Shown: positions 23,960 to 37,115, counted from the first letter of the stretch. The stretch: DNA of 64,000 nucleotides from Ehretia macrophylla (GCA_037974665.1 CM075780.1:3630501-3694500); one strand, 5' to 3'. Made by a program: numbers and translations. The notes: a model not told the origin generated them from the sequence alone.

Positions 23960-24517
23960 CTTTTCAATTTGTTGTGCCCTGCTTAGGGTTGCCAAGATAC
24001 ATCATCCACCAAATCTCTATTACTGAATCCCACAGAACATTGGGCAAGACAACTTCGCTTCACGTAGAGGCTGGGCCCGCAAACCGAGGGCATAGGGTTT
24101 GTTACCAGGTCTCCGTCGCTCCGGTGCCCATAACTTTTGATCCGTAAGGAGTTACGTCACGCACAACATAACGTTGCAAAGCTCTCTGAGAGCTCTACGA
24201 CGGGGGCAGCTAGCTTGCTTGCTGTGCCCACTTTTGGAGAACAAAATCGAACGTTTTCATCCGTTTCAGGCCACTTTTATTCTTTTGCACTATTTTTCCG
24301 TCCTGGATTGTACGTCGTGAAGTGTTAAAAGGACGAAAACCTAACTCGCGGGACATCAATGGGCCCTACAACATGTCGATATCACGTCTTGCAGGGATGC
24401 TGCGTTGTTGAAGCGGATGGGTTGTCGTTAAACCCATTGGGCCTTTTGAATGGGCCATCTCTCTAGGCTGGGACTGTGAACCGTTAACAAATAAAGCAAT
24501 TGTGGCCTCAACATGAC

Positions 24518-24636
24518 GGGTGCGATCATACCAGCACTAATGCACCGGATCCCATCAGAACTCCGAAGTTAAGCGTGCTTGGACGAGAGTAGTACTAGGA
24601 TGGGTGACCCCCTGGGAAGTCCCCGTGTTGCACCCC
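24518..24636 (+). rRNA. 5S rRNA, copy 19
   Basis: Two changes, G66A and T106C. Upstream box ATAAAGC, and the -13 region reads GGCCT. One of the better preserved genes. Confidence 0.97.
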
Positions 24637-25193
24637 CTTTTCAATTTTTTTTGCCCTAGTTAGGGTTGCCAAGATCCTTTATCCACCAAATCTCTATTAC
24701 TGAATCCCACAGAACATTGGACAAGACAACTTCGCTTCACGTAGAGGCTAGGCCCGCAAACCGAGGGCGTAGGGTTTGTGACCAAGTCTCCGTCGCTCTG
24801 GTGCCCATAACTTTTGATCCGTAAGGAGTTACGCGGCGCACAGCATACAGTTGTAAAGCTCACTGAGAGCTCTACGACGGAGGCAGCGAGCTTGTTTGCT
24901 GTGCCCTTTTTGGAGCCCAAAATCGAACGTTTTCATCAGTTTCAGGCCACTTTTCTTCTTTTGCTATGTTTTTTCATCCCGAATCGTACGTCGTGAACTG
25001 TTAAAAGGATGACAACTTGACTCAAGAAACATCCGAGGGCCCTACAATGTGTCGATATCACGTCTTGCGAGGATACTGCGTTGTTGAAGCGGTTGGGTTG
25101 TTGTTAAGCCCATTGGGCCTTTTGAATGGGCCATCTATCTAGGCTGGGACTGTGAACCGTTAACACATAAAGCAATTGTGCCCTCAACAAGAC

Positions 25194-25312
25194 GGGTGCG
25201 ATCATACCAGCACTAATACACCGGATTCCATCAGAACTACGAAGTTAAGCGTGCTTGGGCGAGAGTAGTACTAGGATGGGTAACCCCCTGGGAAGTCCTC
25301 GTGTTGCACCCC
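25194..25312 (+). rRNA. 5S rRNA, copy 20
   Basis: Changes G25A, C34T, C46A and G89A (C box). Upstream box ATAAAGC. Its downstream spacer is cut at 25800 by the left edge of complex B. Confidence 0.95.
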
Positions 25313-25800
25313 CTTTTCAATTTTTTGTGCCCCGGTTAGGGTTGCCACGATACTTTATCCACGAAATCTCTATTACTGAATCCCACGGAACATTGGGCAA
25401 GACAACTTTGCTTCACGTAGAGGCTGGGCCCACAAACCGAGTGCGTAGGGTTTGTTACCAGGTCTCCGTCGCTCCGGTGCCCATAACTTTTGATCCGTAA
25501 GGAGTTACGCAGCGCACAACATACTGTTGCAAAGCTCTCTAAGAGCTCTACGACGGGGGCAGCCAGCTTGCTTGCTGTGCTTGTTTTTGGACTGCAAAAT
25601 CGAACGTTTTCATCAGTTTCAGGCCACTTTTCTTCTTTTCCTATGTTTTTCCGACCCGAATCGTAAGTCGTGAACTGTTAAAAGGACGACAACCTAACTC
25701 GCGGGACATCAGTGGGCCCTACAATGTGTCGATATCACATCTTGCGAGGATGCTGCATTGTTGAAGCGGATCGGTTGTCATTAAGCCCATTGGGCCTTTT

Positions 25801-25999
25801 CAAATGAGAGAACTGTAAATGTAGAGGTCACACCGAACTAAATGATTGGAGAAACATAGGAAGTGAATTGGTTGTGGTAAGAGATCGCCAAAAACGGGAT
25901 GAACCAGAGTAGGAAGAATAACAAGTGTCAGAATCCGTCTAAATGACCTCAATAGGCTGGAATGAATTTCGGGACGAAATTCTTCTAAAGAGGGGAGGA
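25801..25999 (+). mobile_element. Truncated 3' internal tail of a lost B-type element
   Basis: Matches 42776-42973 with only about half a dozen differences, including the polypurine tract AAAGAGGGGAGGA (25987-25999). It is joined directly to 5S spacer at 25800. The lost part includes the left LTR, most of an internal domain and about 38 bp of 5S spacer. Confidence 0.9.
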
Positions 26000-28900
26000 T
26001 GTGAGGCCCGACCCCAAATAAGGTGTATTACCTCGATTTGCATGCCATAGACCAAGAATGATATGACTGACCTTGGATTACGTGCCCTGTCTTGGTTTTC
26101 GTGCATGCCTCGTCATTTGTGCCTTGACCTGGAATTATGTGCCCTAATCCTCGACTTATGTGCCCCAACTTCGAATCGCGTACGTTATCTCGTTTTGCGT
26201 GCCTTGACCTTGAATTGTGTGTCCTAACCTATGTTTAAGAGTCGTACCTCAATTTATGTGCATTGCATTGAATTACGTGCATTCATTTAGGGTTGCGTGC
26301 ATTTACTTGAAAAATGTGCATTCGTCTCGTAGTTCGTGTCCTACCTCGTAGTGTGTGCCCTAGATCTAGGAATCCGTGCCACCACGTTAATCAAGAATGA
26401 ATCCTACACAAAGCACTAGACACTAAAATAATCCTACACAATCCACTAACCAATATTATATTCCTAATTCAAATTCTCTGCAAACTCCACTAACAATAAA
26501 ATAATACTAAACTATTCCTACATTTCCCACTATCTATTATTCTATTCATAATTTAACTCATCAACAAACATTCTTATATTTTATTCTACCTAGATTCCCT
26601 CATTCCCCAACATTCCTATGACAATTCTAATGACACAAATGCATAAAAAATTAGTCCTAGACAAACTATGACAAAACACTTAACACAATGCATAAAAAAA
26701 TTGCTCAAATTCTCCTCAAATCTCCACCATTTTCGACCAAACCACCTATGCCCATGCTAACCTTTTAAATTCCATCTTGAAGACACAAAAAATCAGATTT
26801 TAATAGCCCAAGGCTGACCATTGGTTTGATGAATGCAAAAAAGTTTCATTCCTTGTCACATTTTGTCATTTCTTCATTTCTTCCTCAACTTCTCTCTCTC
26901 CCTCTCATTCTCTCTCTCCATTTCGGTTTTGGCTAGTTCTCTCCACCTCCTAGCTCATATTCTTCATCATATGGTGCAACAAGACAAGCAACCATAAAAG
27001 AAACTCAAGCAAACAAGCTAAGATGCGAAAACTACACATGCATGTCCTTTGAAGACTTCTATTCGGCCCTAGGTAAGCTTCTTGACTTCCATTTCTTTTC
27101 TTCATGTTCTAACCTCATGCATGTGCTAAGAGATTGATCACTAAGCTAGGAAAAATAGAGAAAAGCTAGTTGGAATCTCGGCTAAGCAAGAAGAAGAAGA
27201 GATTTGAGCTTCAACAAGGTTTTTGAGCATCTTTTGGGTTGATTGCAAAGGTGAGGGCTAAAACCTTTTGAAAACTCTTCAAAAATACACATGCATGCTC
27301 ATAAATGTATGTATTTTCTTCTGTACTTGAGTTATATAGTCGTTCATAAGCTTAAACAACCATGCATGGCAAGATCTTGGCTTGGAAATGATGCTAGATG
27401 AAGTCAAATTGTTGACAGCTCTCTGACCAGTCTGTTTTGAGGTAAGTTTAGCTAGGAAAATCATGTTGAAAATGCATTACAATTGGTAGGTGACTAGTTT
27501 GGACAGTTGTGAACATTTTTCCCAGAAATAGACCAAAGCAAATTTTGACTCTAAGGTCCTCAAAATGGCAAATCTTTAAAATGTGTCCAAATCTGGAAAT
27601 CTGGAAAAATGAAGCAGGTTTTGGCAGATGCACTGACCTTGTGGAACGAAGCAAATTGGACTTAGTAAATGATGTCCAAAAAGCATTAAATTTGGTGTTC
27701 TGCTATATTATTCAGTTCTGGACAATTTTGTTAGAAATGGACCAAGGCTAAATCTGACCCTAAGGACCTCAAAAACGTGAATTACTGAAAAGTGTGCAAA
27801 TCTGGACAGTTTTGTGCTACCTCACTGTTTCGGCTATAACTAATGATTCCGAACTCCAATTGATGCAAGGTTTGTTTCTGATTTTAGTTAACTTCTTAAG
27901 ATTTAATTTGACATCTTATTCACTGGATTTGGAGATTGTTTGATCATCCTATTGATTGTGAGAAAACAGCCTAATGCAGTAAGGGTTTCACTTAATGTTG
28001 TACTTAGAAAAATTGTTGTGACTCCTCTTGTTGAATTAAATGCTTGGGATTGTAGCTACGGGATGTTGTGTGGACTGTATTGAATGTTTGAGGATGTTGA
28101 ATTAAATGATGCATGGTTTGAGATTGACTTTGAGTTGGGTTGAGGCTCAAATTGCATGAATATACACGAAATAGAAACCCTAATGACTAGGTAGTTTTGC
28201 TAAGTGTTGATCATTTGGATGTTGTGTGGAAATTATATGCTTAGTGGGCTGCCCGTAAATGTCTTATAACTTAAAATGTGATTTTCACCATTGCATGTTG
28301 TCAAATAAGCTTTTCTTGCAACCGAACCCACGTAGATGTTGTTGCATGTTGAATAATCGTATCACTTCATTATGTGGACTTCGAAATGAGCTATATGGCT
28401 TGACTTGCATGTGTTACATGGCTGCCCGTTTAATGTTCATATGGCTCTATATGTCTTTCAAGTGAAATTACTTGTCTTATCGTGCCTTGTTTGATTACTT
28501 GACAACGTGCGATCTTATAACTGCTCGGAGGCGACCTACTTTGTTGTCCTCCTAATGTGATATGTTAAATGTTATAAATGTGCATTGCATATGAGGTTGC
28601 AACCTTTCAGTGTGGCATGGTAGTGTTTCACAAACGCCGGGCGGCATAGGGCTTGTCGGTGCTACTGTGACTACCATGGTCCAATTCCCTCTTTCGCTTG
28701 GCATTCCACCCTCGGAGAGTTGGGTCATAGGTTTCGGGGCACATCCGGAGTACACCCAATTGGGAGCGATAAGTGGATGATTGAAGTCGGCCGCAACAAT
28801 TGTATCTAATTGAAATTGAGAGCAAATGCTCACCGTAACCTTGAAATGATTGGTAAATGTATTTGTTACTCGATTTGTTTCATATATTTGCGTACCTTAT

Positions 28901-29718
28901 TATTTGTAATACGTGACATGTTTTAAAAAGAAATTTTCATAATTGAACTGGAAAATGAGTTTCAAAACGTAATTCTCATTTCCCCTCGCTGAGTTCATGA
29001 GGACTCACCCTCTTTTATCATCTCAGGTGAAGAAGATCAAGAACAGGTACCCGAGGCCGATGTGCCTAACAATGGTTCCTTGGAGTGATTGCTTGTCCCT
29101 ACGTGCTTTTGTGCTTTCCTGAAAGTGGTTGCTATATGGATGTTGTGTTTAATTGCAAACTACTCATTTCATTGATGTAAATGACCCCGTTGTAATTTGG
29201 GTCTAATTCTGGGATTGTACTATCTATAACCGGACGAACTTTTATTTGGTTGTTTGCTTTCGTTTTCTTAATTAGTAGTTATCGTAGGCATTCAAACCAC
29301 TAGATGAACAATCAACTAAGTTAATTCTATCTAATTTCACTTAGGTGCTCATTTGCAAACTAAAGGATAATAGGTACTCGCATGATAGGAAATTGACAAA
29401 TAAACGGGACATAGTTATCATGTTAGGCTTATTAACCAAACGAGACTTTCAAGATAAACTAGTAAGAAAATCAGTTGGTGACAAATAGGAGTCCTTAATG
29501 GAATTGGATTAATGATTGGAATAATTAAGGCGTTTAGAGAATTTGGTCAAACCAAAGAGCTCAATTACAGCCGTTATGCTGTCGGTTTACCGAAAAACTT
29601 TGGAGTTTAAACTAAACCATTAGGTGTTAAATCTTCATAAACAGCTAAGCACGTGACATTACTTGAATGTTTAGTTCACACCCTAGTCTAACCTTATAGG
29701 CCGGGTTGGGGCGTGACA
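26000..29718 (+). repeat. Complex B LTR 1
   Basis: 3719 bp, begins TGTGAGGCCC and ends GCGTGACA. It contains a U3-type tandem array at about 26020-26390, a CT-rich tract at about 26889-26920, candidate splice sites (donor 27073, acceptor 29026) and a GACCC/GGGTC hairpin at 29183-29203. It is preceded by a polypurine tract and followed by a primer-binding site, so it serves as 3' LTR to the left remnant and 5' LTR to the right element. Confidence 0.94.
26020..26390 (+). repeat. U3 tandem array in B LTR 1
   Basis: Roughly 18 loose copies of a 19-21 bp motif alternating a CGTGCC or CGTGCA core with an arm like TTGACCTxGATT. LTR 2 has the matching array at about 42994-43365. Confidence 0.75.
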
Positions 29719-29732
29719 CCTTATAACTAGAA

Positions 29733-29744
29733 TGGTATCAGAGC
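29733..29744 (+). other. Primer-binding site of B (initiator tRNA-Met)
   Basis: TGGTATCAGAGC on the plus strand, 14 nt after LTR 1. It is intact, consistent with B having been a template for reverse transcription. Confidence 0.92.
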
Positions 29745-30343
29745 TTAGTTTACTAACTTGGTGTTAGTCGGGTTCAACTCTCGGACCATGGGTAGAATCC
29801 CTAAGGTAATTATGATGTCTTGTTTATATGTGTTAATATGTGCTAATGTGCTTTAATTGCTTTAAGTATTGAATATTATGTGCCTTTGTGAACCATATGT
29901 ATTCTGTATCATGCACACCGACACGTCCTCAATAATGCATGCATGCTTTTATACTCCTTCCTTGATACATGTGCAAGTTATATAACCGTGAATGACTGTT
30001 TATGCACATAGAAAGTTAGGATTAAGACCTTCAGGGAAGTGAATTTGTGCAGGACGAACGAAAAGGCTCAGTTAGAGATTTCCCGCATCTTCACAGGTAC
30101 TCGATGGATTATATATATTATTGGATATGTATATATATAAAATGCGTAGCACAGGTATAATTGTTGAGGTAAAGTTATCTCCTTATCTTTAGAATACACA
30201 TGCCTGTTATTAAGTTATCAATTTTATAGCTATAAAGTTATTGATTATGTTAAATCGTTCTTCTAATTGTGGTTCAAGAATAAATGTTAAGGACATACAA
30301 CTTTCCTTAGATATAAGAATATACTATTGGACATGTGGAGTAG

Positions 30344-30358
30344 TATATATATATATAT
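30344..30358. repeat. TA dinucleotide repeat
   Basis: About seven TA repeats in the internal domain of B. A simple low-complexity tract. Confidence 0.9.
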
Positions 30359-31532
30359 GTTCATATGCTTATAATGGAAGTTTGACTTAGGAGTTGCTTT
30401 TGAATCAAATTCTTATATCTTAAAATGGTATAATAGACTATTTACATGATTGAATCCTTACTTGATTGGAATTAAGCATCGTTGAACCTAATAAGGTGTA
30501 TATTAACGAGTTTCAAGTTCACTCAGTGGTAAGATTGTGACCTAGAAATTAAGAGATGAACTCGTGGAAATGGGCGATAGGGGTTAGATTATTAAGGCGT
30601 GAATAATGTGTTTAAGTAACTTAACAATGGATAACCTCAAGACATGTAGGCAACTCTGGAGACTAAGTTTAACAAGGTTGATGAATCTTTAGTATAACAA
30701 GATATGGGGATATTGGAATCGAGGAATTCGCATAATGAGAACTCGTGTTCAGAAGAATACACCTAAATGTTACGTCGAATGGAAGTGTAAGGTATTGAAT
30801 TATGTATTAGATGATGTTGCTAAGGTCCTAAGTTGGATATTGGTGATTTTAAGAATCATGGTATTAAACTATTGCCCCTCGGATTTAGTTATGATTATGC
30901 GAAGTAAGTCATTCTATGCTCTCGTTATTTGGATACCCTAGAGGATATTAGGAAGCATATATCCCTAAATAATACCGATGGACCTATTATATAAACCATC
31001 GAAATGATATTAAGCATCTGGTTGCAAGGTGGAGTCGTTAGGGTATGATTTGAAATCCTAAATAGCTAATAGTGAGTATGCAGGATGATTCATGGTGAAC
31101 CCTATGACCTAAGGTCGATGAGTCTTGATGCTCTTAGCTAGTTGAACATGTAAATGAAGAGAGTAAGATAGAGATGAATCAAATTCATGATGACCCAAAA
31201 GACTATTGTTAGACCACCGTATCTATGTGCACCGTTTCACTTCTAGAAACTAGCGGTTGGTAGACTTCGAATCGTGGTTGTTGAATAGAGGGTGAATCTT
31301 ATAGTGATAATTAAATGAGTGGTTGATTACTTTTGAAATTCTATTAGATTATATTGTAAGATGACTTGTGGTTATAATTCTTATGATGACATATCCTTGA
31401 AGTTATTTCATGTAATAAGCTACTTGGATTAGTATGGTAAGTATCTTATGAGCTAAATCATTTCGGTACCTATTGATAGTCCTAGGATTGTTGTTGTATG
31501 ACCGGTAACCTAGTAGAGAATTGATATCACTT

Positions 31533-31537
31533 ACATG
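31533..31537. repeat. Target site duplication of element C, left copy (ACATG)
   Basis: ACATG is repeated exactly at 41884-41888, proving that C inserted into B after B existed. Confidence 0.95.
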
Positions 31538-34500
31538 TGTCATGCCCCAACCCGGCCTATAAGGTTAGACTAGGGTGTGAACTAACATTCAAGTAATATC
31601 ACGTACTTAGCTGTTGATGAAGATTAACACCTAATGATTTGGTCTAAACTCCAAAGTTTTTCCGAAAAACCGGCAGCATAACGGCTGTAATTGGCCCTTT
31701 GGTTTAACCTAATTCTCTAAACGCCTCAAATGTTTACCATCTCAAATTCATTTCCAACTAAGATTACTATTTTACCATCAATTGAATGGCCTATTGGTTA
31801 TTTCGACATCCCGTTTGGTTTACAACCTAGCATGATGCTATGTCTCGTTTGTTTGTTTGACCTCGTTTCAAAATATACCTGTTTAAGATTGGATAAATTC
31901 ATTTACTTAGTCCTCACTAATGCATCATAACCTATGATAATACTAGCGGTAATAAAAGCATAACGATCATAGTAATGTCTAGTATAAGTGTATTTAGTAT
32001 AAGTACAAACCAAAATTAGACCCCAAATTACAACGGGGGTCTTTTACATCATGACATCGAGTAACACAAAAGGAAATAGTCTTCAAGTAACATAAAATTC
32101 ACAAGTAGTCACGTTCAAGCAAAACAACAATGACAGGCAATCACTCCAGGGGTTCATCATTAGATACATTGTCCTCGGGTACTTGTACCTGTTCTTCTTC
32201 ACCTGTGATGAAAAAGAGGGTGAGTCCTTATGAACTCAGCAAGGTGGAAACGAGAAATACGTTTTGAAACTCATTTTCTGGTTCAATTATGAAAACTCCT
32301 TTTCGAAAACATGTCACGTATTGCAAATAACAAGGTACGCAAATATATGAAACAAATCGAGTAACAGATACATTTACAAATCATTTCAAGGATACGGTGA
32401 GCATTTGCTCTCAATTTCAATTCCGATACAATTGTTGCGGTCGACTTCAATAATCCACTTATCGCTCCCAATTAGGTGTACTCTGGATGTACCCCAAAAC
32501 CTACGACCCAACTCTCCGAGGGTCGAATGCCAAGCGAGAGAGGGAATTGGACCATGGTAGTCACGGGAGCACCGGCAAGCCCTATGCCGCCCGGCGTTCG
32601 TGAAACGCTACCATGCCACAATGAAAGGTTGCAACCTCATATGCAATGCACATTTATAACATTTAACATATCACATTAGGAGGACAACAAAGTAGGTCAC
32701 CTCCGAACAGTTATAAGATCGCACGTTGTCAAGTAGTCAAACAAGGCACGATAAGACAAGTAATTTCACTTCAAAGGCATATAGAGCCATGTGAATATTA
32801 AACGGGCAGCCATGTAACACATGTAAGTCAAGCCATATAACTCATTTCGAAGTCCACGTAATCAAGCGGTACGATTATTCAACATCCAATAACATTTACG
32901 TGGGTTTGGTTACAAGAAAAACTTATTTGACAACATGCAATGGTCGAAATCACATTTGAAGTTATAAGACATTTACGGGCAGCCCATTAAGCATATAATT
33001 TCCACACAATATACAAATGATCAATACTTAGCAAAACTACCTAGTCATTAGGGTTTCCATTTCGTGTATATTCGTGCAATTTGAGCCTCAACCCAACTCA
33101 AAGTCAATCTCAAACCATGCATCATTTAATTCAACAACCTCAAACATTCAAAACAGTCCACACAACATCCCGAAGCTACAATCCAAAGCATTTAATTCAA
33201 CAAGAGAAGTCACCACAATTTTTCTAAGTACAACATTAAGTGAAACCCTTACTGCAATAGGCTGTTTTCTCAAAATCAATAGGATAAACAAAAAATCTCC
33301 AAATCCAGTGAATAAGATTTCAAATTAAAGCTTAAGAAGTTAACTAAAATCAGAAACAAACCTTGCATCAATTGGAGTTCAGAATCATTAGGTATAGCCG
33401 AAACAGTGAGATAGCACAAAACCGTCCAGATTTGCACACTTTTCAGAAATTGACGATTTTTGAGGTCCTTGGGGTCAGTTTTAGCCTTGGTCCATTTCTG
33501 ACAAAATTGTCCAGAACTGAAAAATATAGTAGCACACCAAATTTCATGCATTTTGGACATCATTTACTAAGTCAAATATGGTTCGTTCCACAAGGTCAGT
33601 GCATCTGCCAAAACCTGCTTCATTTTTCCAGATTTCCAGATTTGGTCACATTTTAAAGATTTGCCATTTTTAGGACCTTAGAGTCAAAATTAGCTTCGGC
33701 CTATTTCTGGGAAAAATGTTCAAAACTGTCCAACATAGTCACCTACCAATTTTTAATCATTTTCAACATTATTTTCCTAGCTAAACGTAGCTCGAACAGA
33801 CTGGTCAGAGAGCTGTCAACAATTTCGACTTCACCTAGCATCATTTTCAAGCCAAGATCTTGCCATGCATGGTTGTTTAAGCTTATGAACGACCATATAG
33901 CTCAAGTACAGAAGCAAATACACACATTTATGAGCATGCATGTGAATTTTTGAAGAGTTTTCAAAAGGTTTTAACCCTCACCTTAGCAATCAACCAAAAG
34001 ATGCTCAAAAACCTTGTTGAAGCTCAACTTTCTTCCTCTCCTTACTTAGCCGAAATCCCAACTAGCTTTTCTCTATTTTTCCTAGCTTAGTGATCAATCT
34101 CTTAGCACATGCATGAGGTCATAACAGGAAGAAAAGAAATGGATGCCAAGAAGCTTACCTAGGCCGAATGGAGTCTTCAATGCACATGCAAGTGTAATTT
34201 TCACCTCCTAGCTAGCTCGGTTGAGGTTCTTTGCTTGTAGCTTGCTTTGCTTAGCTATGGTGTGAAGAAGAGAAGCTATGGAGATGAAGAACTCAGCCAC
34301 GGCCGAGAATGAGAGAGGAAAATGAGATGAAGAGAGAAAAAAATGAAAGAGAAATGAAGAAAATGACAAACAATGAAGCCTTTTGCAAATTTGAGGAGCA
34401 TGTCGGCCTTGGGCTTCCAAATCTGAATTTTTTGTGTCTTCAAGGTGGAAATTTGAAATGCTAGCATGGGCTATGAGTTTTTGGTCGAGCAAGAGAGAGA

Positions 34501-35057
34501 TTTGAGGTGGTTTTGGTCATTTTTTATGCATTTGTGTCATAGTTTGTCTAAATGTGTCTAGGAATTAAATTATATTGAATAAGCATGCACAAATGCCACC
34601 TAGTGGTCGGCCAAGCATGTGGAAAATTCTGAAATTTTGTCTTGGTTGAGCTTATTTTATTGCATGTGTTTGGAAGTGCAAAAGAAAAGGAATAAAGAAT
34701 GAAGAATGTTTAGTGTTTGGTGCATTTCTTGTCTTCTAGTGAGTTGAATTAGGATTATTATATTGATAGTGGATTTTGTAGGATTGTTTAATAGTCTAGT
34801 GCTCCGTGAAAGATGCTTTCTTGATTAGCGTGAAGGCACGCTTTCCTAGGTCTAGGGTACACACTACGAGGTAGGACACGAACTACGAGACGAACGCACG
34901 TTTTTCAAGTAAATGCACGCAACCCTAATTGAATGCACGTAATTCAATGTATGGCACATAAAATGAACACAATTCTTAATCCTAGGTCATGGCACGCAAA
35001 TCTAGGTTAGGGCACACGAAGCGAGGTTTCGCACGCAAATCGGGGTCGGGCCTCACA
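31538..35057 (-). repeat. Element C 3' LTR (left)
   Basis: 3520 bp, starts TGTCATGCC and ends CCTCACA. It keeps the full middle part that the other LTR has lost. GA-rich tract at about 34300-34350 and a degenerate GCACG array at about 34830-35045. Confidence 0.95.
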
Positions 35058-36242
35058 TCCTCCCCTCCTTAAAAGAATTTCGTCCCGAAATTCAATATTA
35101 CCTTGAAATAGAGCTGGATATTGCTGCTCCATCTGGTCTCGCCTTTCCCACGTTGCTTCTTCGACTCCATGATGATCCCACAACACCTTCACCATAGGTA
35201 TAGTTCTGTTGCGCAACTCCCGATCCTGCTGGTCTAGGATCCGAATGGGCTTCTCCTCGTAAGACAAGTTCTCCCGAAGTTGCAATGGCTCTGGCTCCAA
35301 GATATGCGACGGATCAGGATGATACTTCCGCAGCATCAAAACATGAAAGACGTCGTGAATATTGGAGAGGTTCTGGGGTAGTGCTAGGCGATACGCCAAC
35401 TTGCCAACCTTCTCAACTATCTCAAATGGTCCCACAAATCTCGGGCTCAACTTTCCACCCTTGCCATGCCTAATCAGTCCCCTCCGGGGTGATATCTTCA
35501 AGAACACCTTGTCGCCAACCTCAAACTCGGGACTCCATCTCCGTCGGTCTGCATAACTCTTCTGCCTGCTCTGGGCGGTAAGCATCCGTTTCCGGATGAG
35601 GTGGATATTATCAATAGTCTTCATCAGTTCAGGTAAAAGGGTCGGGTCAAAAGTCTTCGTCTCACCTACTTCATCCCAGTAAATTGGGGATTGACACTTA
35701 CGTCCATACAGCGCCTCAAATGGGGCCATCCCGATAGTGGCCTGATAACTATTGTTGTAGGCGAACTCCGCTAGAGATAGATATTTCTCCCAACCTTTCC
35801 CGAAATCTAACACACATGCCCTCAGCATATCCTCCAGAATCTGAATAGTTCTCTCCGATTGACCATCCGTCTGAGGGTGATAAGCCGTGCTAAAACTCAA
35901 TTTCGTTCCCAAAGCTTCTTGCAATCTCTTCCAAAACTGGGAAGTAAAATGAGGATCCCTATCCGATACAATACTCACAGGCATCCCGTGCAATCTCACA
36001 ATCTCCCCTACATACATATCTCTCAATTCCTTAGGACTATCCTCCTTGTTCATCGGTAAGAAGTGCGCCGACTTAGTCAATCTATCCACTATAACCCAAA
36101 CGGCGTCATGACCCTTTCGTGATCTAGACAGGTCCATAACAAAATCCATAGTTATATGTTCCCATTTCCATTGAGGAATCTCTAACGGCTGAAGTAAACC
36201 TGCAGGTCGTTGATGTTCTGCTTTGACCCTCTGACAAGTCAA
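35007..36242 (-). pseudogene. pol: Element C integrase core and chromodomain (longest intact pol piece)
   Basis: 411 codons without a stop. The DDE core is complete ([24 protein letters not shown], with 35 residues between the second Asp and the Glu), followed by the DNA-binding domain ([12 protein letters not shown]) and a chromodomain ([24 protein letters not shown]). The frame ends about 50 bp inside the 3' LTR. It is separated from the upstream part by TGA at 36243-36245, replacing the first Cys of the CLTC zinc motif (TGT in A). Confidence 0.95.
35058..35070 (-). other. Polypurine tract of element C
   Basis: Reads AAGGAGGGGAGGA on the minus strand next to the LTR start, identical to that of A. 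Confidence 0.9.
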
Positions 36243-36245
36243 TCA

Positions 36246-37115
36246 CCGTGCTACAAACTCCGCAATTTCTCTTTCCATGTTATTCCACCAATAGTGTTGC
36301 TTCAAATCTCGATACATCTTTGTTCCGCTGGGGTGAATAGTATATCTTGAATTATGGGCTTCCTCAAGAATCTTCTTTTTCAGCTTCGGCTCGTTCGAAA
36401 CACAAATCCGGTTCCTAAACCTCCAAACACCATCATCATAAAACTTGAAATCTGCGTTGCTTTCCTTAATCTTCTAAAATTGTTGGTCCTTCTGTTGAGC
36501 CTCTCGTAACTCAGACAACAAAGTCGATTGAACTTGGGTAGTGGCAAAAAGTAACCCCTTCTGAGTCAATTGTGGTTTCCACAGAAATGCTTCCTCCAAC
36601 AACTCCTGCACCTTGACTTCCAGTTTTGCCATGCTTGCTTTTCTGCTTAAGGCATCTGCAACTACATTAGCTTTACCGGGCACATAATTGATTGAGCAGT
36701 TATAATCATCCAAAAGCTCCATCCACCGCCTTTGCCTCATATTCAACTCCTTTTGAGAGAACAAGTATTTCAAGCTCTTATGATCAGTAAATACCTCAAA
36801 CTTGTTACCCCACAGATAATGCCTCCATTTCTTGAGTGCAAACACAATGGCTGCTAACTCCAAATCATGCGTCGGGTAATTCATCTCATACGGCTTTGGT
36901 TTCCTAGAAGCATATGCAATCACTCTTCCATTTTGCATCAATACACATCCCAATCCTTCTTTCGAAGCATCGCTATAGATTACAAAACCTTGACTCCCTT
37001 CAGGCAATGCAAGAACTGGTGCGGTAGTCAATCTTTTCTTCAATTCTTGAAAGCTGCTCTCACACTTATCATCCCACACGAACTTGGTTTTCTTTTGAGT
37101 GAGCTTTGTAAGCGG
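36246..37115 (-). pseudogene. pol: Element C RNase H and integrase N-terminus (broken pol)
   Basis: The main open piece (37079-36474, 201 codons) has the RNase H active-site contexts [39 protein letters not shown] and [10 protein letters not shown]. It is closed by TAG at 36474-36476 (CAG in A). The frame beyond this continues through the histidine part of the integrase zinc finger to the stop at 36243. Confidence 0.92.

Larger units (their letters stand above)
13017..25800 (+). repeat. 5S rDNA tandem array, block 2 (19 genes)
   Basis: Gene starts are spaced 674-679 bp apart except for 649 (29-bp loss in copy 3) and 656 (21-bp loss in the spacer after copy 13). Each spacer of about 558 bp holds, in order, oligo-T, a conserved ACTTTATCCACC segment, a GC-rich middle with the AGCTCTC-T-GAGAGCT palindrome, two TGGGCC motifs and the upstream promoter. 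The block ends abruptly at 25800 in the loop of the GCCCATT/AATGGGC inverted repeat. Confidence 0.97.
29745..31537 (+). mobile_element. Non-coding internal domain of B, left part
   Basis: AT-rich DNA with stop codons in all frames. The longest frame (30735-30941, 68 codons) resembles nothing I know. There is a (TA)n run at 30344-30358. I see no capsid, protease, reverse transcriptase or integrase motif. It ends at the ACATG target duplication of element C. Confidence 0.8.

Noticed and set aside
13017..25800. Regularly spaced repeats reminiscent of a CRISPR array or a centromeric satellite.
   Set aside because: The unit is 677 bp and contains a clear 5S rRNA gene; it is ribosomal DNA.
30735..30941. 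A 68-codon frame in the internal domain of B as a possible extra retroelement gene.
   Set aside because: Short, without motif or repeat in the other elements, in AT-rich DNA full of stops.
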